NCBI RefSeq assembly: GCF_000219215.1
Contig: NC_015726.1
Span: forward strand, 3,348,001 to 3,412,000
Length of the DNA: 64,000 nucleotides
Direction: 5' to 3'
Origin: Cupriavidus necator N-1
GTDB taxonomy: Bacteria; Pseudomonadota; Gammaproteobacteria; Burkholderiales; Burkholderiaceae
Shown: one piece after another, positions 19,287 through 28,652 of the stretch
Position numbering within the stretch: the stretch's first letter is position 1
How the letters are laid out: each line of letters begins with the position of its first letter
The notes under the pieces: generated by a model
The model's input: only the letters and a program-made list of their open reading frames with translations
The model's database searches: none
Told to the model about the DNA's origin: nothing
Program-made: the position numbers and the translations under genes

Positions 19287-21391
19287 GCAGGCAGGACTGC
19301 CCCTTGCGTGCAGGCCTCGACCTGCACCAGGCAGTCATAGAACACCGGCGCGCGGCCCAGGTCGGTCAGGCGCTGGCTGGTCAGCTCGTTGGCGTTCTTG
19401 CCGTCCGAAGCCAGCTTCTTCCACCAGATCGACAGGCCCACCACCAGCCCGCGCCGGGCGCGGTCGGTGACGCGGGCGCGCGCCACCATGCTGCCGCGGT
19501 CGTTGAAGACGCGCACCATGGCGCCGTGCACGATGCCGCGCTCGGCGGCGTCGGCCGGGTGGATGTCCAGGTGCGGCTCGCCCTCGGTGGCGCGCAGGCT
19601 GTCGACGTTGACGAAGGAGCTGTTGAGGAAGTTGCGCGCCGGCGGCGAGATCATCGCCAGCGGATAGCGCGCCGCCAGCTCGGGCGCGGTCAGCGGCGCC
19701 TCGTACTGCGGCACGTAGTCAGGCAGCGGGTCGAAGCCATCGCGCGCCATCGGCTCCGAATAGAACTGGCACTTGCCCGATGCGGTCGGGAAGCCGCCCT
19801 CGGCGAACGGCGCCGCCGGCAGCGCCAGCTTCTGCCAGCCCTGCGCCTTCAATGATTCCCAGCTGATGCCGGCCGCGCGCGCATCGCCCGGAATGATGGC
19901 CTGCGCGGCGATGGCCTCGTCGCTGTCGGCAAAGCACGCCTCGGTGAAGCCCAGGCGCTGCGCCAGCCGGCGGAAAATCTCGGTATTGGGCAGGGCCTCG
20001 CCCATCGGCGCGATGGCGGCGTTGTTGGCCAGAAAATAGGTATGGCCGTAGGCCTTGTGCACGTCGGTGTGCTCAAGCTGCGTGGTCGCCGGCAGCAGGA
20101 TGTCGGCATAGTCGGCGGTGTCGGTGCGGAAATGCTCCAGCACCACCGTGAACAGGTCCTCGCGCGCAAAGCCCGCGGCGACCTTGCCGGATTCCGGCGC
20201 CACCGCGACCGGGTTGCTGTTGTAGACCACCACGGCCTCGATGCGCGGCGCGCCGGGTGCCGGCTCGGCCAGCAGCGCGTCGCCGATGGTGCTCATGTTG
20301 ACGATGCGCGGCAGCGTCTGCGGCCAGCCAGGCAGCAGGTCGGGGCGCTGCAGCGCGGCTTCGTCGATCGGGAAGAAGCCCGAGGTCGACAGCTGCAGCC
20401 CGCCTGCGGGCTGGCGCCAGGCGCCCACCAGCGACGGCAGGCACGCCACCGCGCGCACCGCCTGGCCGCCGCCGTGCACGCGCTGCATGCCGTAGTTCAG
20501 GCGGATTGCCACCGGCTGGCGCTCGCGCACCGCCAGCTGGCCGTAGAGGCCGGCCAGCCATTCGATGTCCTCGGCCGGGATGCCGCAGATTTCGGCCGCG
20601 CGTGCCGGAGTGTAGGCCTGCGCGCGCTCGCGCAGCGCCTCGAAGCCGACGGTGTGGCGTTCGATGTAGTCGTGGTCGAGCAGGTCGTCGCGGATCAGCA
20701 CATGGATCAGCGCCAGCGCCAGCGCGCCGTCGGTGCCGGGCATCGGGGCGATGTGGCGGTGGCACTTCTCGGCGCTCAGCGAGCGATACGGGTCGATCGC
20801 CACCAGCGTGGCGCCGCGCCGCTTGGCTTCCTGCGCGCGGGTCCAGAAATGCAGGTTGGAAGCAATCGGGTTGCCGCCCCAGATGATCACCAGCCTGGCA
20901 TCGACCACGTGCTCCATGTCCATGCCCACGCTGGCGCCGTAGGTGTAGCGCAGCGCGGTGGCGCCGGCGCTGGCGCAGATGGTGCGGTCCAGCCGCGATG
21001 CGCCCAGCTTGTTGAAGAAGCGCGCGGCCATGCTCTCGCCCTGCACCAGCCCCATGGTGCCGGCATAGCTGTACGGCACGATCGCCTGCGGATCGCGCGC
21101 CGCAATCGCCTGCAGGCGCGTGGCGATGGTGTCCAGCGCCTCCTCCCAGGAGATCGGCGCGAACTTGCCTTCGCCCTTCCTGCCGATGCGCTTCATCGGC
21201 GTCAGCAACCGGTCCGGGTGGTAGGTGCGCTCGGTGTAGCGCGACACCTTGGTGCACAGCACGCCCTGCGTGCCGGGATGGTCGGGATCGCCCGCTACCT
21301 TGACGGCACGGCCGTCCTCGACGGTAACGAGCAAGGCACAAGTGTCGGGGCAGTCATGCGGACAGGCGGCGCGGACGATGCGGGAAGCCAT
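19283..21391 (-). CDS. Molybdopterin-dependent oxidoreductase (formate dehydrogenase/DMSO reductase superfamily)
   Basis: The 702-residue protein begins with the iron-sulfur motif CPHDCPDTC (near residue 10) plus a later VLCTK cysteine, which would hold a 4Fe-4S cluster. Domains of the bis-MGD superfamily follow: YTERTYHPDRLLTPMKR, the IIWGGNP and DPYRS cofactor-binding segments, and a C-terminal molydopterin-dinucleotide domain (DIHPADAAERGI). There is no twin-arginine signal, so it is probably cytoplasmic. The ATG has a GGAGACCCC Shine-Dalgarno. No electron-transfer subunit lies nearby. The substrate is unknown. Confidence 0.88.
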   Translation of the reverse strand: MASRIVRAACPHDCPDTCALLVTVEDGRAVKVAGDPDHPGTQGVLCTKVSRYTERTYHPDRLLTPMKRIGRKGEGKFAPISWEEALDTIATRLQAIAARDPQAIVPYSYAGTMGLVQGESMAARFFNKLGASRLDRTICASAGATALRYTYGASVGMDMEHVVDARLVIIWGGNPIASNLHFWTRAQEAKRRGATLVAIDPYRSLSAEKCHRHIAPMPGTDGALALALIHVLIRDDLLDHDYIERHTVGFEALRERAQAYTPARAAEICGIPAEDIEWLAGLYGQLAVRERQPVAIRLNYGMQRVHGGGQAVRAVACLPSLVGAWRQPAGGLQLSTSGFFPIDEAALQRPDLLPGWPQTLPRIVNMSTIGDALLAEPAPGAPRIEAVVVYNSNPVAVAPESGKVAAGFAREDLFTVVLEHFRTDTADYADILLPATTQLEHTDVHKAYGHTYFLANNAAIAPMGEALPNTEIFRRLAQRLGFTEACFADSDEAIAAQAIIPGDARAAGISWESLKAQGWQKLALPAAPFAEGGFPTASGKCQFYSEPMARDGFDPLPDYVPQYEAPLTAPELAARYPLAMISPPARNFLNSSFVNVDSLRATEGEPHLDIHPADAAERGIVHGAMVRVFNDRGSMVARARVTDRARRGLVVGLSIWWKKLASDGKNANELTSQRLTDLGRAPVFYDCLVQVEACTQGAVLPA

Positions 21392-21678
21392 GGGGTCTCC
21401 GGGCGGGGTGTGTTGTTTTCGTTCGGTCGTACGGAACTGGAGATGCCGGCGCAGGCGGCGGGTTGCGGCGCCCGAGCCGCGCCGGCGGGCGGCGCTTTCC
21501 CGGCCGTGCGGGGTGATGGCGGGGAGTATCTCGATCCGATTGTATTCGATTATGATGTGCCGGCGCGCTGCCGGCACAGACCAGTACGCGCACCATGCCG
21601 CACGACGTGAGCAATTTGCCGGCGAGAGACCGGCCGACGCGGCCAACGGGTAACCGAACCACATTTCGCGGGGGGTTT

Positions 21679-22881
21679 ATGTCTTTCCGATCCGGGGTCA
21701 ATGGCCGGCTTGCCGGCCTGCTGGTGGCGTGCGCCATCGGCACGGGTGGCGCATCCTGCGCTGCCTTCGCAGCCAACACGGCGGGCACCGCCGACACATC
21801 CGAAAACGGCGTCACTGCCGACACCATCCTGCTGGGCCAGTCCGCCGCCCTGACCGGCCCGACCGCCGTGCTCGGCAAGCAGATGAACTCGGGCGCGCGG
21901 CTGTATTTCGACCACATCAACCAGCAGGGCGGCATCTACGGCCGCAAGATCCGGCTGGAGGCGCTGGACGACTACTACGAGCCCGAGCCCGCCGCCAGGA
22001 ACACAAAGAAGCTGATCGAGGAAGACCGCGTCTTCGCCCTCTTCGGCTATGTCGGCACGCCCACCAGCCAGGCCGCGCTGCCGCTGGCAACCCAGGCCAA
22101 GGTGCCGTTCTTCGGCCCGTACACCGGGGCGCAGTCGCTGCGCGAGCCGCGCAGCCGCTACGTCTTCCACGTGCGCGCCGGCTACAACGAGGAAACCGCG
22201 GCCATCCTGCGCCAGATCCAGACCACCGGCCTCAGGCGCGTGGCCGTGGTCTACAACGAGGACGCCTACGGCAAGGCCGGACTGGAAGGTCTGGAGCGCG
22301 CGCTCAAGGCCGCGCCCGACAGCGGCGTACAGATCGTCGCGCGCGAGCCCGTGGTCCGCAATACCACGGAAATCGGCGATGCCATACAGGGCTCGATGAA
22401 GACCAGGCCCGACGCCGTGGTGATGATCAGCGCCTACCGCACCGCCGGCGCCTTCGTGAAGGAAGCGCTGCGCCGCGGCTACAGCGGCCAGTTCTACAAC
22501 GTCTCCTTCGTCGGCACGCAGGCGCTGGCCAACGAGGTGGGCGCGCAGGGCAGCGGCGTGATCATCTCGCAGGTGATGCCGCACCCGGGCAACGCCACGC
22601 TGCCGATCGTGCGGGAGTACCTGCGCATGCTGCAGGCCGCCGGCAAGCCCAGCGAATTCGACTACGCCAGCATCGAAGGCTTTATCGCCGCCAAGGCCTT
22701 CACCGAAGGCCTGCGCCGCGCCGGCAAGGACCTGACGCGCGAGAAGCTGGTGACCGCGCTGGAGTCAATGCGCAGCTATGACCTCGGCGGGTTTATCGTC
22801 AACTTCACGCCGGAGAACCACGTGGGCTCGAAATTCGTGGAGATGACGATCATCAATTCGAAGGGCCAGGTGATCCGCTGA
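21679..22881 (+). CDS. LivK-type ABC transporter substrate-binding protein
   Basis: The protein has 400 residues with a signal peptide (MSFRSGVNGRLAGLLVACAI onward to AFA). The type I periplasmic fold starts at ADTILLGQSAALTGPTAVLG, followed by GGIYGRKIRLEALDDYYEPE and FALFGYVGTPTSQAALPLA, as in branched-chain amino-acid or amide binding proteins. No livHMGF permease or ATPase genes adjoin it, so it is an orphan. It is divergent from the molybdopterin gene across a 287-base gap. The ATG follows a GGGGGG-rich Shine-Dalgarno region. Confidence 0.9.
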   Translation: MSFRSGVNGRLAGLLVACAIGTGGASCAAFAANTAGTADTSENGVTADTILLGQSAALTGPTAVLGKQMNSGARLYFDHINQQGGIYGRKIRLEALDDYYEPEPAARNTKKLIEEDRVFALFGYVGTPTSQAALPLATQAKVPFFGPYTGAQSLREPRSRYVFHVRAGYNEETAAILRQIQTTGLRRVAVVYNEDAYGKAGLEGLERALKAAPDSGVQIVAREPVVRNTTEIGDAIQGSMKTRPDAVVMISAYRTAGAFVKEALRRGYSGQFYNVSFVGTQALANEVGAQGSGVIISQVMPHPGNATLPIVREYLRMLQAAGKPSEFDYASIEGFIAAKAFTEGLRRAGKDLTREKLVTALESMRSYDLGGFIVNFTPENHVGSKFVEMTIINSKGQVIR

Positions 22882-22890
22882 GACTCCGGG

Positions 22891-22921
22891 TTTTCTCCTC
22901 CCTGCGCGAGGGAGGAGAAAA
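22891..22921. terminator. Bidirectional terminator hairpin between convergent genes
   Basis: A perfect 13-base stem, TTTTCTCCTCCCT with AGGGAGGAGAAAA, has a GCGCG loop. The A/T ends supply a U-run in both directions, suiting the convergent LivK-type gene and the peptide-transporter operon. Confidence 0.85.
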
Positions 22922-22928
22922 CTAGGCC

Positions 22929-23990
22929 CTACTCCATGTCGTTCAAGTGACACGCCGAGAATCGCATCGGCGCAATCTCCTTCAGCAGCGGCTGCTCTTC
23001 CCGGCAACGCGGCATCGCATGCGGGCAGCGCGGGTGGAAATGGCAGCCCGGCGGCGGGTTCAGCGGCGACGGGATCTCGCCGCGGATCGCGACATAGGTC
23101 TTGCGGGCCACCTCCAGCTTGGGCGCCTCGGCCAGCAGTGCCTGGGTATAGGGATGGTTGGGCGCGGCGAACACGTCTTCGGTCGGCGCGGATTCGACCA
23201 CCCGCCCCAGGTACATGATCACCACGCGGTCGCTGATGTGCTTGACCACGCCCAGGTCGTGGCTGATGAACAGGTAGGTCAGGTTCAGGTCTTCGCGCAG
23301 GCGCATGAACAGGTTCAGCACCTGGGCCTGGATCGACACGTCCAGCGCCGCCACCGACTCGTCGCACACCAGGAACTCGGGCTTCACCGCCAGCGCCCGG
23401 GCAATGCCGATGCGCGCGCGCTGCCCGCCGGAGAACTGGTGCGGAAAGCGCCGCAGCACGGTCGGGTCCATGCCCACGCGCACCAGCATGTCTTCCACAT
23501 AGCCCTTCTGCGCGCCGCGCTCGACCATGCCGTGCACTACCGGCGCCTCGCCGACGATATCCAGCACGCGCAGCCGCGGATTGAGCGAGGCATACGGGTC
23601 CTGGAAGATCATCTGGATCGCCAGCTGCTTCTCGCGGCGCTTGTCGGGCGGCAGGTGGTCGAGGTTGGTGCCGCGCCAGAAACGCTCGCCCTCGGTCAGT
23701 GAGTGCAGGCCTACAGCCATGCGGCCCAGCGTGGACTTGCCGCAGCCGGACTCGCCCACCAGGCCCACCACCTCACCGGCACGGATGCTCAGGTCGACGC
23801 GGTCGACCGCGTGCACCACCTCGTCATGCGCATGGGCGCCGAACAGGTTGGCGATGCGCGCGGCGGCGTCGAGCGACTTGACGAAGCGCTTGGACACGCC
23901 GCGCAGCTCCAGGATCGGCGCGCTCGGCGTGGCCCCCTCTTCAGCGGCAGGATTCGTCATCGGTCGGGATTGCAGTTCAGTTGCGCTCAT
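22929..23990 (-). CDS. dppF: Peptide ABC transporter ATPase, DppF/OppF type
   Basis: One of two ATPases that power the peptide importer at the cytoplasmic face. The 353-residue protein has Walker A GESGCGKST near residues 79-87, Q-loop FQDPYASLNPR, signature FSGGQRARIGIARAL near 186-200, and Walker B LVCDESVAALD. The C-terminal oligopeptide/HPN motif region contains cysteines (GCHFHPRCPHAMPRC) as in DppF/OppF. Its ATG overlaps the dppD-like stop by 4 bases. Last gene of the operon. Confidence 0.92.
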   Translation of the reverse strand: MSATELQSRPMTNPAAEEGATPSAPILELRGVSKRFVKSLDAAARIANLFGAHAHDEVVHAVDRVDLSIRAGEVVGLVGESGCGKSTLGRMAVGLHSLTEGERFWRGTNLDHLPPDKRREKQLAIQMIFQDPYASLNPRLRVLDIVGEAPVVHGMVERGAQKGYVEDMLVRVGMDPTVLRRFPHQFSGGQRARIGIARALAVKPEFLVCDESVAALDVSIQAQVLNLFMRLREDLNLTYLFISHDLGVVKHISDRVVIMYLGRVVESAPTEDVFAAPNHPYTQALLAEAPKLEVARKTYVAIRGEIPSPLNPPPGCHFHPRCPHAMPRCREEQPLLKEIAPMRFSACHLNDME

Positions 23991-24985
23991 GCCGCCTCCT
24001 GGTTGGCCAGCACCGGATGGAAGCAGCGCAGGCGGCGGCCGTCGGCGGCGGTCTCCAGCGGCGGCTCGGTCTTGCAGGCAGCGGTGGCGTAGGGGCAGCG
24101 CTCACGGAAGGCACAGCCGCCCGGCAGGTTCAGCAGCGACGGCGTCATGCCCGGGATCTGCCGCAGCGGCGCGCCGCGCGGATTGCGCGACGGCGCCGAG
24201 CTGATCAGCCCGTGGGTGTATGGGTGCTCAGGGTGCTCCAGCACCTGGCGCACGTCGCCGGCCTCGACGATCTTGCCGGCGTACATCACGCACACGGTAT
24301 CGGCCAGCCCCGCCACCACCGACAGGTCGTGCGTGATCCAGATCAGCGCCGTGCCCGATTCGCGGCACAGGGTCTGCATCTCGTACAGGATCTGGCCCTG
24401 GATGGTGACGTCCAGCGCGGTGGTCGGTTCGTCGGCAATGATCAGGTCGGGCTTGTTCAGCAGCGCGATCGCGATCGCCACGCGCTGGCGCATGCCGCCC
24501 GAGAACTGGTGCGGATAGGCCTGCAGGCGCTCGTCCGGCGACGGGATGCCGACCCGCGCCAGCGCATTGCGCGCGCGTTCGCGCGCCACCGCCTTGCCCA
24601 CCTTCTCATGGGCCAGCACCGCCTCGATCATCTGCGTGTCGATGCGCAGGACCGGGTTCAGCGTCATCATCGGGTCCTGGAAGATCATCGCGATGCGGTT
24701 GCCGCGCACGTCGCGCTGCTGCGCCGGCGTGAGCGCGCGCAGGTCGCGGGTGATGCCGTCGCGGCTGGTCAGCGCGATGCGGCCGTCGACGATCTTCCCG
24801 GGCGGGTCGATCAGGCCCATGATCGAATACCCGGTCATGGACTTGCCCGAGCCGGACTCGCCCACCAGCCCCATGATCTCGCCGCGGCCCACGGTGAAGG
24901 ACACGTCGTCGACGGCCTTGGCGATGCCGCCGCGCGTGTGGAATTGCGTCTTCAGGTGTTCAACCACCAACGTCGGTTGTGCCAT
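23987..24985 (-). CDS. dppD: Peptide ABC transporter ATPase, DppD/OppD type
   Basis: The partner ATPase, 332 residues. Walker A GESGSGKSM lies near residues 41-49, with Q-loop FQDPMMTLNPVLRI, signature FSGGMRQRVAIAIAL and Walker B IIADEPTTALD. The C-terminus has the cysteine-containing LPGGCAFRERCPYA. The ATG of MAQPTLVVEHL has a CCAGGAGCGG Shine-Dalgarno and lies 13 bases after the permease gene; the upstream extension of the frame overlaps that permease gene and is not conserved. Confidence 0.92.
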   Translation of the reverse strand: MAQPTLVVEHLKTQFHTRGGIAKAVDDVSFTVGRGEIMGLVGESGSGKSMTGYSIMGLIDPPGKIVDGRIALTSRDGITRDLRALTPAQQRDVRGNRIAMIFQDPMMTLNPVLRIDTQMIEAVLAHEKVGKAVARERARNALARVGIPSPDERLQAYPHQFSGGMRQRVAIAIALLNKPDLIIADEPTTALDVTIQGQILYEMQTLCRESGTALIWITHDLSVVAGLADTVCVMYAGKIVEAGDVRQVLEHPEHPYTHGLISSAPSRNPRGAPLRQIPGMTPSLLNLPGGCAFRERCPYATAACKTEPPLETAADGRRLRCFHPVLANQEAA

Positions 24986-24998
24986 GTTCCGCTCCTGG

Positions 24999-25931
24999 TT
25001 ATTGCGTCTGCAGGCGCGGGTTGAGGACATCGCGCAGCTGGTCGGCCACCAGGTTCATCGCCACGATGGTGACCACCAGCGCGATGCCCGGGAAGAAGCT
25101 GATCCAGTACTTGCCCGACAGCATGTACTGCTGGCCGTTGGAGATCAGCGAGCCCAGCGAGGGCTCGGTGACCGGCACGCCCAGCCCGAGGAAGGACAGC
25201 GTCGCTTCCAGCGTGATGGCCGAAGCCACCTGCAGCGCCGCGATCACGATCAGCGGCGGCAGGCAGTTGGGCAGCAGGTGGCGGAACATGATGCGCATCG
25301 GCGGCAGGCCCAGGCAGGTGGCGGCCTCGATATATTCCTTGCGCCGCTCCACCAGCGCGGCGCTGCGCGTGGTGCGGGCGTAGTAGGCCCACTGCACCGC
25401 CACCAGCGCAATCACGATATTGCCCAGGCCCGGGCGCAGGAAAGCCAGCAGGATCAGCGCCAGCAGGATCGGCGGGAACGACAGCTGCAGGTCGGCCACG
25501 CGCATGATGACGGCCTCGGTGCGCCCGCCCAGGAAGCCGGCCAGCAGGCCGAGCGTGGCCCCCAGCAGCAGCGCGATCACGGTGCTGACCACGCCTACGC
25601 CGATGCTGATGCGCAGACCGTACATCACCGCCGACAGGATGTCGCGGCCCTGCTCGTCCGAACCCAGCAGGAAGGTCATGCCGTTGCCGGCCTGCTCGCC
25701 CGGCGCCAGGCGCGCGTCGAGCACGTCCAGCGTGGCCAGGTCATAGGGGTTCTGCGGCGCCAGCCACGGCGCGAAGATGGCGATCAGGATGATGATGACC
25801 AGCGTGGCCAGTCCGGCCACGGCAATCTTGCTGGAGAAGAACTCCGCGGCAAAGCGCCGCCACGGCGATTGTTCACGCGCCGCGGCGGGCGGCGGCGTCT
25901 TGTCCTCTTGTTCGGCAGATACGGCACTCAT
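24999..25931 (-). CDS. dppC: Peptide ABC transporter permease, DppC type
   Basis: The 310-residue inner-membrane protein has a cytoplasmic N-terminus, a first transmembrane helix (about 36-57), a periplasmic loop with FLLGSDEQGRDILSAVMYG (the DppC/OppC N-terminal domain signature), and five further helices. The EAA-type loop ERRKEYIEAATCLGLPPMRIMFRHLLPNCLP contacts the ATPases. It follows the other permease by 3 bases. Confidence 0.92.
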   Translation of the reverse strand: MSAVSAEQEDKTPPPAAAREQSPWRRFAAEFFSSKIAVAGLATLVIIILIAIFAPWLAPQNPYDLATLDVLDARLAPGEQAGNGMTFLLGSDEQGRDILSAVMYGLRISIGVGVVSTVIALLLGATLGLLAGFLGGRTEAVIMRVADLQLSFPPILLALILLAFLRPGLGNIVIALVAVQWAYYARTTRSAALVERRKEYIEAATCLGLPPMRIMFRHLLPNCLPPLIVIAALQVASAITLEATLSFLGLGVPVTEPSLGSLISNGQQYMLSGKYWISFFPGIALVVTIVAMNLVADQLRDVLNPRLQTQ

Positions 25932-25934
25932 GGC

Positions 25935-26912
25935 TCAGCCCTTGTTGTCGGCAATGCGCACGCGCGGATCGAGCATGCTGTAGATGATGTCCACCACCAG
26001 GTTGATCAGGATAAACAGCGTCACGATCACCATCAGGTAGGCGACGATCACCGGCCGGTCCAGCAACTGGATCGAGTCGATGATGAGCTTGCCCATGCCG
26101 GGCCAGGCGAAGATGGTCTCGGTCACGATCGCAAAGGCGATGATCGAGCCGAACTGCAGCGCGATCACCGTGACAATCGGGATCAGGATGTTCTTCAGCA
26201 CATGCACGCCGACGATGCGCGTGTTCGACAGGCCCTTGGCGCGCGCGAACTTGACGTAGTCCTGCATCATCGCCTCCTGCGTGCCGGCGCGCGTGAGCCG
26301 GATCACCATGGCGATATTCAAGAGCGACAGCGTCACCGCCGGCAAGATCAGGTGGCGGATGCCGTCGGCGGTCAGGAAGCTGAGCGGGATGCCGAGCACG
26401 CGCACGGTCTCGCCGCGTCCGTTGGAGGGCAGCCAGCCGAGCTGCACCGCGAACACCATGATCAGCATCAGCCCGACCCAGAAGGTGGGCAGCGAGAAGC
26501 CCAGGATCGACACCGCCATGATCGACTTGCCGGCGATGCCCTTGGGCCGCAGCCCGGCCCACAGGCCCAGCGGGATGCCCAGCACGATCGCCAGCAGGAT
26601 CGCGCAGATGGCCAGCTCCATGGTGGCGGGCATGCGCTCGAAGATCAGCTTGAGCGCTGGCGTGCCGTGCGCGAACGAGGTGCCCAGGTTACCTTGCAGC
26701 GCATTCTGCAGGAACACCCAGTACTGCTCCCACAGCGGTTTGTCCAGGCCCAGCGCCGCGATGGTGCGCTTGATGTCCTCCTGGTCGGCCTGCGGGTTGA
26801 TCAGGATGTCGACGGGATTGCCGATGGCAAAGACGCCGAGGAAAACCAGCAGCGACATGACGAAGAGCACGACCACGCTCTGCATCAGGCGCCGGATGAT
26901 AAAGACCAGCAT
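25935..26912 (-). CDS. dppB: Peptide ABC transporter permease, DppB type
   Basis: The 325-residue inner-membrane permease starts MLVFIIRRLMQSVVVLFVMS, the typical first helix of DppB/OppB. A QYWVFLQNALQGNLGTSF segment precedes further helices. The coupling loop is EAMMQDYVKFARAKGLSNTRIVGVHVLKN. The start was placed at the first ATG with an AAGGATAG ribosome site; the frame is open upstream but encodes Arg-rich non-conserved sequence. There is a gap of 153 bases after the binding-protein gene. Confidence 0.92.
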   Translation of the reverse strand: MLVFIIRRLMQSVVVLFVMSLLVFLGVFAIGNPVDILINPQADQEDIKRTIAALGLDKPLWEQYWVFLQNALQGNLGTSFAHGTPALKLIFERMPATMELAICAILLAIVLGIPLGLWAGLRPKGIAGKSIMAVSILGFSLPTFWVGLMLIMVFAVQLGWLPSNGRGETVRVLGIPLSFLTADGIRHLILPAVTLSLLNIAMVIRLTRAGTQEAMMQDYVKFARAKGLSNTRIVGVHVLKNILIPIVTVIALQFGSIIAFAIVTETIFAWPGMGKLIIDSIQLLDRPVIVAYLMVIVTLFILINLVVDIIYSMLDPRVRIADNKG

Positions 26913-27065
26913 AATCGAACCACTATCCTTTCGCGCGCGAATGCACGCCACGCCCGGGCCGCGCCGTGGCGCTTCCCGGGTGTGGCGCGGCAGCCATGCG
27001 CGGCACCGCAAACTCGGCCAGCAGACAATCCGCGGGCCGAGGCTCCTGTCTGAGCTGACCGGAGC

Positions 27066-28652
27066 TTACTGGGGCTTGAAGTTGTGCGCGTAGGTGCGCT
27101 CGTCGGTACGCGGCACGTAGACGATGCCCTTTTGCGTGGCCCAGGTGGTCACCTGCTGGTGGATCGGGACGATACCGCCATCGTTGATCGCGATTGCGGT
27201 GGCCTCCTGCAGCAGCTTGGAGCGCTCCTTGTCATCCACGGTGGACAGCGCCTTCTCCAGCACCACGTCCATCTTGGGGTTGCAGTACTCGCCCCAGTTG
27301 GTGGTGCCGAAACCCTTCTTGCTGTCCTCGCACGCCAGCAGCGCGCGCAGCGGCGAGCTGACCTCGCCGGTCTGTGCGCCCCAGCCCAGCAGCCCGAACG
27401 ACCACTCGTGCTTGATGCCCTTGGACGAGTACGTCGCCATCGGCATGCCTTCGACCTTGGTGGCGATGCCGATGCGGGTCAGGTTCTGCGCAATCGTCTG
27501 CGCGATCTTCTCGTCGTTGACGTAGCGGTTGTTGGGCGTATGCAGCGTCACGCCGAAGCCGTTCGGGAAGCCGGCGTCGGCCAGCAGCTTCTTGGCGGCC
27601 TCGGGATCGTACTTGACCGTCTTCAGGTTGGGGTTGTAGCCGAACAGCGTCGGCGGCACCAGGTTGTTGGTCGGCTCGGACAGGCCTTCCATCAGGCGGT
27701 CCTTGATGCCCTGCCGGTTGATCGCCATGCTGATGGCATTGCGCACGCGCGCGTCCTTCAGCGGGTTCTTGTCCAGCGGTGCGCCTTCCTTGGTGGTGAC
27801 GTAGGGCGACTTGTCGCGCTTGGCATCGAAATACAGGTAGATCACGCGGTGCGAGATCTTGGAGAAGAACGACAGCTTGGGATCCTGGCGCACCTTCGGC
27901 AGGTCAGGCGTGGGCACGTTCTCGATGGCCTGCACGTCGCCCGACAGTAGCGCCGCCAGGCGCGTCGCCGGATTGGGGATGAAGCGCAGCGTGACCTTGT
28001 CCCAGGCCGGCTTGGCGCCCCAGTAGTCGTTGTTGCGCACCAGCTCGACCCGGTCGTCGCGGGCGTAGCTGACGAACTTGAACGGCCCGGTGCCGACCAT
28101 GCCCTTGCCCTGCGCGAAGTCATCCGAGCTCAGCCCCTGCGTGGCCTTCTTCTGCACGATGAAGATCGACGTGAGGTCGTTCAGCATCAGCGGATAGGGC
28201 TGGTTGGTGGTCAGCTGGATGGTGTACTTGTCGATGATCTTCTTGTTGACGATCGCCTTGGTGTAGACATCGAACTTGCCCGGGCTGTTCTGGATGGTGG
28301 CCGGGCGGTCCAGCGACCAGATCACGTCTTCCGCGGTCAGCTCGGAGCCGTCGTGGAACTTCACGCCCTTGCGGATCTTGAATTCCCAGGTGAGGTTGTT
28401 GACCAGCTTCCACGACTCGGCGAGGCCCGGGATGATGCGGCTGTCCGGGTCCATCTTGGTCAGCGAGTCAAAGATATGCTCGGAAACATTGATGTTGGAG
28501 AACAGGTTGTAGAAGTGCGGATCCATCGAGGTTGGCGGCGAACTCATGGCCAGTTTGAGGTCCGCGGCCTGGGCGGTGCCGGCAAGCGCCAGGCCAAGGG
28601 CCCCGGCTACCGCCACCACACCAATTGCCTTCTTGAAAGTGCGAAGGGACAT
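27066..28652 (-). CDS. Periplasmic peptide-binding protein, SBP_bac_5 (DppA/OppA) family
   Basis: This is the substrate receptor for the downstream permease. The 528-residue protein has a signal peptide ending GTAQAA. Family 5 features are TSMDPHFYNLFSNINVSEHIFDSLTKMD near the N-terminus and LAESWKLVNNLTWEFKIRKGVKFHDGSELTAEDV in pieces after it. The first ATG has a strong GGGAGA Shine-Dalgarno. It is the first gene of the operon binding protein-dppB-dppC-dppD-dppF. The substrate could be dipeptides, oligopeptides or glutathione-like compounds; sequence alone does not decide. Confidence 0.9.
   Translation of the reverse strand: MSLRTFKKAIGVVAVAGALGLALAGTAQAADLKLAMSSPPTSMDPHFYNLFSNINVSEHIFDSLTKMDPDSRIIPGLAESWKLVNNLTWEFKIRKGVKFHDGSELTAEDVIWSLDRPATIQNSPGKFDVYTKAIVNKKIIDKYTIQLTTNQPYPLMLNDLTSIFIVQKKATQGLSSDDFAQGKGMVGTGPFKFVSYARDDRVELVRNNDYWGAKPAWDKVTLRFIPNPATRLAALLSGDVQAIENVPTPDLPKVRQDPKLSFFSKISHRVIYLYFDAKRDKSPYVTTKEGAPLDKNPLKDARVRNAISMAINRQGIKDRLMEGLSEPTNNLVPPTLFGYNPNLKTVKYDPEAAKKLLADAGFPNGFGVTLHTPNNRYVNDEKIAQTIAQNLTRIGIATKVEGMPMATYSSKGIKHEWSFGLLGWGAQTGEVSSPLRALLACEDSKKGFGTTNWGEYCNPKMDVVLEKALSTVDDKERSKLLQEATAIAINDGGIVPIHQQVTTWATQKGIVYVPRTDERTYAHNFKPQ

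Noticed and set aside
20042..21610. Plus-strand frame of 522 codons opposite the molybdopterin oxidoreductase gene
   Set aside because: Arg/His/Gln-rich shadow; the other strand has clear iron-sulfur and cofactor motifs.
24546..27053. Plus-strand frame of 835 codons opposite the peptide transporter genes
   Set aside because: Spans several genes on the opposite strand and encodes low-complexity His/Gln/Asp-rich sequence, so it is a GC artefact.
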